A stretch of 38,216 nt of DNA from Pseudomonas capeferrum (GTDB lineage Bacteria; Pseudomonadota; Gammaproteobacteria; Pseudomonadales; Pseudomonadaceae): NCBI RefSeq assembly GCF_013523055.1, contig NZ_JAAMQM010000035.1, positions 1-38,216 of the forward strand. The letters run 5' to 3'. The notes beneath the pieces were generated by a model. That model saw only the letters and a program-made list of their open reading frames with translations. It made no database searches and was not told where the DNA came from. Both the position numbers and the translations under genes were made by a program. This document shows positions 31,908 to 38,216 of this stretch, one piece after another. The first letter of the stretch is position 1. The number at the start of each line of letters is the position of its first letter.

Positions 31908-32909
31908 ATGACCCTTCGCATTGCCATCAACGGATTCGGCCGCATCGGGCGCAATGTCTTGCGCGCACTCTATACCCAAGGCTATCGCCAGGACCTGCAG
32001 GTCGTCGCCATCAACGACCTGGGCGACAGCGCCATCAACGCCCATCTGCTCAAGTACGACAGCGTGCACGGTATCTTCGACGGCCAGGTCGAGGCCGATG
32101 AGGAAGGCCTGACGGTCAACGGCGACCGTATTTCCGTCAGCGCCATTCGCAACCCCGCCGAGCTGCCCTGGAAAGCCGAAGCGGTGGACGTGGTGTTCGA
32201 ATGCACCGGCTTGTTCACCGACCGCGCCAAGGCCGCCGCCCATCTGGCGGCAGGCGCGCGCAAGGTGATCATCTCGGCGCCAGCCAAGGGCGCGGACGCT
32301 ACCGTGGTATATGGGGTCAACGACGATGTCCTGCGGGCGACGCATCAGATCATCTCCAACGCCTCCTGCACCACCAATTGCCTGGCGCCGCTGGCCCAGG
32401 TACTGGACCGCGAGTTCGGTATCGAACAAGGCCTGATGACCACTATCCATGCCTACACCAACGACCAGGTATTGACGGATGTCTACCATAGCGACCCGTT
32501 CCGCGCGCGCTCTGCCACCCAGTCGATGATCCCGAGCAAGACCGGCGCCGCCGAAGCCGTGGGCCTGGTGCTGCCGGAGCTGGCGGGCAAGCTGACCGGG
32601 ATGGCGGTGCGCGTGCCGGTGATCAACGTGTCGCTGGTCGATCTCACGGTCAACCTCAAGCGCGACACCAGTGCCGAGGAGGTCAATCGCCTGTTCCTGG
32701 AAGCCAGTCAGCATTCGCGAGTGCTGGGCTACAACGCGTTGCCGCTGGTCTCATGCGACTTCAACCATAACCCGCTGTCATCGATTTTCGACGCCAACCA
32801 CACGCGCGCCAATGGGCGGATGCTCAAGGTAATGGCGTGGTATGACAACGAATGGGGGTTCTCCAATCGCATGCTGGATAACTGCCTGGCGCTGTGCAAC
32901 GCGCGATGA
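31908..32909 (+). CDS. gap: Glyceraldehyde-3-phosphate dehydrogenase
   Basis: Oxidises glyceraldehyde-3-phosphate to 1,3-bisphosphoglycerate. The 333-residue protein has the Rossmann motif INGFGRIGRNVLRAL (residues 7-21). Asp37 in AINDL at the end of the second strand points to NAD rather than NADP. The catalytic Cys154 is in SNASCTTNCLAPL, and HAYTNDQ plus WYDNEWGFSNRM are typical. The ATG at 31908 has AGAGG seven bases upstream. It is divergent from edd under HexR control and belongs to the catabolic Gap type of Pseudomonas glucose clusters. Confidence 0.97.
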   Translation: MTLRIAINGFGRIGRNVLRALYTQGYRQDLQVVAINDLGDSAINAHLLKYDSVHGIFDGQVEADEEGLTVNGDRISVSAIRNPAELPWKAEAVDVVFECTGLFTDRAKAAAHLAAGARKVIISAPAKGADATVVYGVNDDVLRATHQIISNASCTTNCLAPLAQVLDREFGIEQGLMTTIHAYTNDQVLTDVYHSDPFRARSATQSMIPSKTGAAEAVGLVLPELAGKLTGMAVRVPVINVSLVDLTVNLKRDTSAEEVNRLFLEASQHSRVLGYNALPLVSCDFNHNPLSSIFDANHTRANGRMLKVMAWYDNEWGFSNRMLDNCLALCNAR

Positions 32910-32918
32910 GCAATCATC

Positions 32919-32951
32919 GGCCAGGTCGGCGCGCAGTCGCTCGGCCTGGCC
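32919..32951 (+). terminator. Hairpin downstream of gap
   Basis: GGCCAGG (32919-32925) and CCTGGCC (32945-32951) form a 7 bp stem ten bases after the gap stop, with a GC-rich loop. The following sequence ATCATTACCTTAACTTTACC is only moderately T-rich, so termination is likely but not certain. Confidence 0.55.
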
Positions 32952-32981
32952 ATCATTACCTTAACTTTACCAAGGCGGGTC

Positions 32982-33015
32982 TTGACCAACGGTACGGATG
33001 ATAAGCATTATCATT
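32982..33015 (+). promoter_or_regulatory. Fur-controlled promoter of the ECF sigma gene
   Basis: TTGACC (32982-32987), an 18 bp spacer and CATTAT (33006-33011) form a sigma-70 promoter. Over its -10 lies the palindrome ATGATAA-GCA-TTATCAT (32998-33014), close to the Fur box. Iron-bound Fur would repress the sigma factor gene. Confidence 0.8.
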
Positions 33016-33040
33016 CGCTACGTTTCGCTCAGGTATCCCC

Positions 33041-33553
33041 GTGAGTCAGTCCCGGTTCGACACAGTGTTCCTCGCTCAACGACTCACGTTGCTGCGTACC
33101 CTGCAGCGCATGGTCGACAACCCGAGCACCGCCGAAGACCTGCTGCAGGAGACCTACCTGCGTGTCACGCGCGCGCTTGGCGAGCGTCCGGTCGAGCATC
33201 TCGAGCCGTTCGTGTTCCAGACCGCGCGCAACCTCGCCCTCGATCATCTTCGCGCCCGACGCGTCCAGACCCGCACCCTGCTCGACGATGTACCCGAACA
33301 GGTCCTGCACAACGTGGCCGCGCCCCTGGGCAGCAGCGAGGACGCCGCCCATGCCGGGCAGTTGCTCAAGCACCTGAGCGTCAGCCTTGGCCAACTGAGC
33401 GCGCGCCAGCAACGTATCTTCATCCTCAGCCGCCTGCATGGCGCCAGCCACCTGGAAATTGCCAGGCAATTGAAGGTGTCGGCCAGCACCGTGCAGAAGG
33501 AACTGAAGCTGATCATGGCAATCTGCATCGGCGTGGCCGAGCGCCTGAGCTAA
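33041..33553 (+). CDS. FecI-type ECF sigma factor
   Basis: A 170-residue iron-starvation ECF sigma factor. Region 2 covers about 10-75 (LLQETYLRVTRAL, FVFQTARNLALDHLRARRVQ), and region 4 about 110-165 (LGQLSARQQRIFILSRLHGASHLEIARQL, STVQKELKLI). The family directs transcription of a TonB-dependent receptor gene when the matching sensor is triggered. The GTG at 33041 has AGG seven bases upstream. It is preceded by a Fur-type box and followed by fecR- and fecA-type genes, the standard cell-surface-signalling trio. Confidence 0.92.
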   Translation: MSQSRFDTVFLAQRLTLLRTLQRMVDNPSTAEDLLQETYLRVTRALGERPVEHLEPFVFQTARNLALDHLRARRVQTRTLLDDVPEQVLHNVAAPLGSSEDAAHAGQLLKHLSVSLGQLSARQQRIFILSRLHGASHLEIARQLKVSASTVQKELKLIMAICIGVAERLS

Positions 33554-33641
33554 CCGCTCGCCAGCGGAGTGCGCAAAGGCCTTGCCAGGCCTTGGTACAG
33601 CGCTGATCATTCAAAGAAAATGCCTACAGCAAGGACCACCC

Positions 33642-34604
33642 GTGACTGACAGCTCTGTCTCTCGCCCGACACCCGCCGAGCTTGACGCGCGCGCCCGTGC
33701 CATGGACGAGGCTCGGGATTGGCTGATCCGCCTGCAGTGCGCCAGCGAGGCCGATAGCGCTGCCTTCGAAGCCTGGCTGGAAGCCGATGCGGCCAATGCT
33801 AGTGCCTATGTCGAGGTCGAAGCCCTGTGGAATGGCGCAGCCATGCGCCAGGCCGCCATGCAGCTGCACCTTGAGCATCGACGTCGCCCGGGCTCGCGCC
33901 TGCACCGCCACTGGAAACCCATGGCGACCGCCGCCGTGCTGCTGGTCGGGCTGTTCACGATAGGCAATCTGCCGGTGCGTTTACAGGCCGATCATCTGAC
34001 GGTCGTCGGCGAGCGTCAGCGCGTGCAGCTGGACGATGGCGCCAGGGTCTTGCTCAACACCGATTCGGCCTTTGCCAGCGACCTGCACGAGGGGCGTCGG
34101 GTCGCTCGCCTGTTACAGGGCGAAGCGTTCTTCGAGGTTCCTGGCGGTAGCCAGCGCCCGCTGGAAGTGGAGGCCGGTCCGTTGCGCGCGAGCGTGCGCG
34201 ATACTGATTTCGCGGTGCGCTATCTCGATGGCGAAGCCCAGGTACGGGTCCAACGTGGCGATGTCGACCTGCGAGCCGCCAGCGACCAGCGTATCCGCTT
34301 GAGTGCCGGTGACAGCATCAGCGTCGGCCCCCAAGGTTTCGGTCAGCGTCAGCGCCCGAACCTGCACAAGGATCTGGCCTGGGTCCAGGGTCGACTGGTG
34401 TTCGAGAACTGCCCGCTGAGCCAGGTTCTGGACGAGGTGCGGCGTTACTATCCGGGGTGGATCATCAACCGTAACGAGCACCTGCGGGATGTGACGGTGA
34501 CCGGCAACTATCGTCTCGACCAGCCGCTGGAGACCTTGCGCGCGCTGGCCCATATCACCTCGGCGCGGCTGCATGAGTATCCTGCGCTGGTTATCCTCGA
34601 TTGA
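33642..34604 (+). CDS. FecR-type anti-sigma regulator
   Basis: A 320-residue inner-membrane sensor that would relay the receptor signal to the ECF sigma factor. The N-terminal cytoplasmic DUF4880 region has ARDWLIRLQ and FEAWLEADAANASAYVEVEALW (about 24-63). One membrane helix follows at about 93-110 (PMATAAVLLVGLFTIGNL). The periplasmic FecR domain (about 115-215) contains GERQRVQLDDGARVLLNTDSA, and the C-terminal part (about 250-320) has ENCPLSQVLDEVRRYYPG and VTGNYRLDQPLETL, which should contact the receptor. The start is a GTG at 33642 with AAGGA six bases upstream. Confidence 0.92.
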   Translation: MTDSSVSRPTPAELDARARAMDEARDWLIRLQCASEADSAAFEAWLEADAANASAYVEVEALWNGAAMRQAAMQLHLEHRRRPGSRLHRHWKPMATAAVLLVGLFTIGNLPVRLQADHLTVVGERQRVQLDDGARVLLNTDSAFASDLHEGRRVARLLQGEAFFEVPGGSQRPLEVEAGPLRASVRDTDFAVRYLDGEAQVRVQRGDVDLRAASDQRIRLSAGDSISVGPQGFGQRQRPNLHKDLAWVQGRLVFENCPLSQVLDEVRRYYPGWIINRNEHLRDVTVTGNYRLDQPLETLRALAHITSARLHEYPALVILD

Positions 34605-34635
34605 TTCATGCATGCATGTCGTCAGGTTTGTAGCG

Positions 34636-35220
34636 CCCTTGAGATCGAGCGCCCCCGCGCGGCGCGGCGCAAGGTGCCTGTCATGGCATCTTCAGCACCC
34701 TTGAGATCGAGCGCCGCCGGCGCGTCGCGTCGCGAGGTGTATGCCATGGCATCTTCAGCGCCCTTGAGATCGAGCGCCGCCCGCGCGGCGCGTCGCGTCG
34801 CGAGGTGTATGCCATGGCATCTTCAGCGCCCTTGAGATCGAGCGCCGCCCGCGCGGCGCGTCGCGGGACAAGCCCGCTCACCACATTTGTTGCAACGTAC
34901 CATGGCCTGATAGACCGAGCTTTTAGCCTTGTGTGTATGACAAAGATATCAAGGCGTCGGCAACGGCCTTCGTGCAATCTTCAGCCAAGCCCCAAAGGCT
35001 GACAACTCCTCTCTCACAGGCCATGGTACGTTGCAACAAATGTGGTGAGCGGGCTTGTCCCGCGACGCGCCGCGCGGGCGGCGCTCGATCTCAAGGGCGC
35101 TGAAGATGCCATGGCATACACCTCGCGACGCGACGCACTGGCGGCGCTCGATCTCAAGGGCGCTGAAGATGCCATGGCATACACCTCGCGACGCGTCGCA
35201 CTGGTAGCGCTAGCTCCCAA
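34636..35220. repeat. Repeat block with 120 bp perfect inverted repeat
   Basis: The left side has four direct copies of a unit marked CCCTTGAGATCGAGCGCC, at 34636, 34698, 34761 and 34829 (spacing 62-68 bp). The right side has the same unit inverted (about 35087 and 35150). The inner arms are perfect complements over 120 bp: 34790-34909 and 35017-35136, separated by a 107 bp unique centre. Each arm includes a REP-like GCGGGACAAGCCCGCTC stretch. No gene is supported; the short frames reading MASSAPLRSSA are repeat translations. The block fills most of the gap between fecR and the receptor gene. Confidence 0.93.
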
Positions 35221-35447
35221 GGACGCTCAAAAGTCAACGGCATGCACTTGGCAGACCCTGCAATCCTCTGCCATACACCAAAGCCACCATTCCAATTTCC
35301 CAGTCCCTGCCATGTGACATTCGACGAACAATCAAAATTTTTACGCGAATGCACAACCCCGCTCGTCTCGTTATAGCCAATGCAACTGATTCTTGTTTGA
35401 GAATCAACCACAACCTATAACAGTTCGCGCGACAGGGAGCGCTTTCG
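35221..35447 (+). promoter_or_regulatory. Upstream region of the TonB-dependent receptor
   Basis: This should hold the receptor promoter read by the neighbouring ECF sigma factor. CTCGTCTCGTT (35362-35372) resembles the CGTC/TCGTT -10 of FecI-type promoters, with an AAAAT (35335-35339) upstream; spacing and match are only approximate. A palindrome TGATTCT-TGTTTG-AGAATCA lies at 35387-35406, about 40 bp before the ATG, and may be an operator or an mRNA hairpin. Confidence 0.4.
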
Positions 35448-38036
35448 ATGTCCACAGGTCCAACACGCCCTTCCACCTCCACTCGCCGCATGGGTCAATT
35501 GTCACTGATGACCCTGGCCTTGCTCGCCAGCGGCATCTGCGGCCTGCCGGCACTCGCCGTCGAGACAGCCCAGGCCGGCGGCTCGCACATGGGCGACTAC
35601 CGCTTCGCCATTCCCCAGCAACCGCTGGTTTCAGCGATCAATGCCTTTACCGGAGTCACAGGCTGGCAGGTCGGTTTTTCAGCCGAGATCGCCGAAGGCG
35701 TCTCCTCGCCAGGCGTACAGGGCTCGCTCGCGCCGCAGACCGCTTTGCAACACCTGCTGCAGGGAACCGGACTGCGCATGCGCACGATCGGTAACGGCAA
35801 CGTGGTATTAGAACGTGAAGCGGCCCGCAACACCATCGCCTTGCAGCAGGTGACCGTCAGTGCCACGCGCAGTGCCCAGGATGTCAGCCAGGTGCCCAGC
35901 ACCGTCAGCGTGCAGACCCGGGACCAGCTCGACCGGCAGAACGTCAACGACATCCAGCAACTGGTGCGCTACGAGCCGGGAGTCTCGGTGGGCGGGACAG
36001 GCCAGCGTAGCGGCCTCAACGGCTACAACATCCGAGGCATCGACGGCGAGCGCATCCTGACGCAGATCGACGGCGTCTCGATCCCTGACAGCTTCTTCTA
36101 CGGCCCCTATGCGCAAACCCAGCGCAATTATGTCGACCCCGAAATCATCAAGCGCGTGGAGATCCTTCGCGGGCCCGCGTCGGTACTCTATGGCAGCAAT
36201 GCCATCGGCGGTGTCGTCAGCTATCTCACCCTCGACCCCGAAGACATCATCAAGCCCGGCAAGGACGTCGGCGCACGCCTGAAAACCGGCTACAGCTCCG
36301 CCGACGAAAGCTGGCTGACCTCCGCTACCCTGGCCGGCCGCCAGGGCGACTTCGACGGCCTGCTGCACCTCAGCCAACGCAACGGTCACGAGACCGAGTC
36401 ATATGGCGAGCATGGCGGCACCGGCCTGAACCGTACCGAGGCCAACCCGCAGGACGCGCGCACGACCAATGTGCTGGCCAAGCTCGGCTGGAGCTATGCC
36501 GATGATGCGCGTCTGGGGTTCACCTACGAGCGTTACAAGGATGATCGGAATCAGGACGTGCTGAGCGCGGTGGGTGGGCCCTTCGCGGACGGCAACGGCC
36601 TCGGGATGTACCGCTCGCGCACCGCTGACGATACTGTCACTCGTGAACGTTTTGGCATCAATCATGATTTTGCTCTGTCGTCTCCCGTGGCCGACCACGT
36701 GAAATGGAGCTTGAACTACCAGGTCGCCAAGACCGACCAGGCCACCGAAGAGGTCTATTTCCCGTTTTCGCGAGAAGTGTTGCGAACGCGCGATACCACC
36801 TACAAGGATCGCCAGTGGGTGCTCGATGCTCAACTAGACAAAGCCTTCAGCCTGGGGGACACCGAGCACCTGCTGACCTACGGGACGACGCTGAAACAGA
36901 ACAAGGTCACCGGCTCGCGCAGCGGGACTGGCACCTGCTTGCGCATTGGTGGCAATTGCAGAGCCATTGGCCAGGACAGCCCTGGAGACGGCCAGGTCCT
37001 GGTCAGCGACTTCCCCGACCCGACCGTCACTACCTACAGCCTGTTCGCCCAGGACGAGATCCGCTGGAACGACTGGACCTTCCTGCCGGGCGCGCGCTAT
37101 GACTACACCCGTCTCGAACCGAAGATGACCGACGAGTTCCTGCGTAGCCTGCAAAGTACCGGCAACAGCACGCCCGAGGACATCGACGACTCCGAGAAGA
37201 AATGGCATCGCGTCTCCCCCAAGTTCGGCGTGACCTATGCGTTCGATGACCACTACACCTGGTATGGCCAGTACGCCGAAGGCTTCCGCACGCCGACCGC
37301 CAAGGCAATGTACGGCCGCTTCAACAATGACGCCCTGGGCTACCGGGTAAGTCCCAACCCTGGCCTCGAACCCGAGAAGAGCAAGAGCTACGAAACCGGT
37401 CTGCGCGGCCACTTCGACGCCGGCCACTTCGACGTGGCGGTGTTCTATAACAAGTACCGCGACTTCATCAATGAGGACGCCGTGCAATCGGCCGACCTGG
37501 AGGCGACCTTCAAGGCCAACAACATCCGCCGCGCCACCATCAAGGGCGCCGAGTTCAAGGGGCGCCTGGACCTCGGTCACTTCGGCTCACCGCAGGGCCT
37601 CTACACCCAAGGCTAGCTGGCCTATGCGCATGGACGCAACGATGACAACGGCCAGCCCCTGAACAGCGTCAACCCACTGACCGCCGTCATCGGCCTGGGT
37701 TACGAACAGCCTGACTACGGCGGCCTGCTCAGCTGGACACTGGTCAAGCGCCAGAACCGGGTCGACGACACCACCTTCTTCGCGCCTGACGGCACCAGCT
37801 CGCAATTCCGCACCCCCGGCTACGGCGTGCTGGACCTGAGCGGCTTCTACAAGGTCAGCGACGACATCACCGTCAACGCGGGCCTGTACAACCTCACCGA
37901 CAAGAAATACTGGCAGTGGGATTCGGTGCGCGGCTACGACGGCCTCGGCGAAGCGGGCGTGACCCAACCCGCCAGTCTCGATCGCCTGACCATGCCGGGC
38001 CGCAATGTCGCGGTCAATCTGATCTGGGATATCTGA
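35448..38036 (+). pseudogene. TonB-dependent signalling receptor (heme-type), interrupted by in-frame TAG
   Basis: An outer-membrane receptor of 862 codons with a TAG at codon 723 (37614-37616). The frame continues without any other fault for 139 residues to a TGA at 38034-38036. After the signal peptide (to about residue 43) come the STN signalling domain (about 50-122), a TonB-box-like stretch (QQVTVSATR), the plug (VNDIQQLVRYEPGVSV, IRGIDGERI, ILRGPASVLYGSNAIGG) and the barrel. The EGFRTPTAKAMYGRF and NPGLEPEKSKSYETGLRG blocks resemble the FRAP/NPNL region of heme/hemoglobin receptors such as HxuA. The missing part holds the last barrel strands, so the truncated 722-residue product should not fold. 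A single change of TCG or CAG to TAG would explain it; readthrough or a sequencing error are alternatives. GGGAG lies eight bases before the ATG. Confidence 0.88.
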
Positions 38037-38216
38037 GGCAGTGAACAAGGGGGCGGCCTAATGCCAGTCAGTTAAAGAAAACAGTAGGTTCAAATGCTGA
38101 TGCTTAGCCTTCGGCTTCCGAATCTTCAGTGATGCTGCCGGCCTCATCGCGGGGCAAGCCCGCTCGAAACCGTCCCGACTGCTCTATGGGATCCTGGCCT
38201 ACGTCAGTCTTGGCGT
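38037..38216. other. Intergenic end of window with half a REP element
   Basis: No gene is supported. A REP-like half, ATCGCGGGGCAAGCCCGCTC (38146-38165), is similar to those in the repeat block upstream of the receptor. A small AGCC-TTCG-GCTT hairpin near 38106-38117 could help end the receptor transcript but lacks a T run. Confidence 0.5.

Noticed and set aside
34608..35317. Short ORFs reading MASSAPLRSSAARAARR on both strands
   Set aside because: They appear on both strands because the DNA is an inverted repeat; this is translation of repeat DNA.
38055..38095. Possible IS end (CTAATGCCAGTCAGTT) after the receptor gene
   Set aside because: It looks vaguely like an IS terminus, but no transposase, partner repeat or target duplication is visible in the window.

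Overview
The window is a high-GC Pseudomonas chromosome segment, most likely from the P. putida group. The evidence is the gene order edd-glk-gltR-gtrS-gtsABCD-oprB / hexR / zwf-pgl-eda, a guaBA operon beside xseA, Entner-Doudoroff enzymes, and Pseudomonas-type REP palindromes (GTGGGAGCGGG...). No rRNA, tRNA or CRISPR array was seen.

Layout. 1-1281: 4.6 copies of a ~277 bp tandem repeat, each with a REP pair. 1373-6178: an IclR-family regulator divergent from a tripartite efflux operon (MFS pump, HlyD/EmrA adaptor, OprM/NodT outer-membrane channel). 6337-6624: a small DUF3861 gene. 6831-7921: wreckage of a mobile region, an IS5-family transposase tail fused to a frameshifted, truncated phage-type integrase, ending beside the 3' end of guaA, a known island insertion site. 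8235-11360: guaA and guaB. 11457-14397: a zinc-ribbon-like protein, xseA and an M23 peptidase. 14423-16648: a nested REP palindrome, a leucine-rich leader ORF and leuA.

16777-32909 is the glucose hub. OprB admits glucose to the periplasm. GtsA binds it and GtsBCD imports it. Glk makes glucose-6-phosphate, Zwf and Pgl make 6-phosphogluconate, Edd and Eda split it to pyruvate and glyceraldehyde-3-phosphate, and Gap oxidises the latter. GtrS/GltR is the two-component system for glucose uptake genes. HexR represses the catabolic genes; TTGT-N7-ACAA operators are visible in the edd/gap gap and a near match lies in the zwf/hexR gap.

32997-38036 is an iron cell-surface-signalling locus: a Fur-like box, a FecI-type ECF sigma factor, a FecR-type sensor and a TonB-dependent receptor with an N-terminal signalling domain. 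Two things are odd here. The receptor is interrupted by an in-frame TAG at codon 723 with an intact reading frame after it. The 843 bp between fecR and the receptor holds a 120 bp perfect inverted repeat embedded in ~63-68 bp repeats. The most interesting signals are this palindrome, the amber codon, the leuA leader and the REP array.
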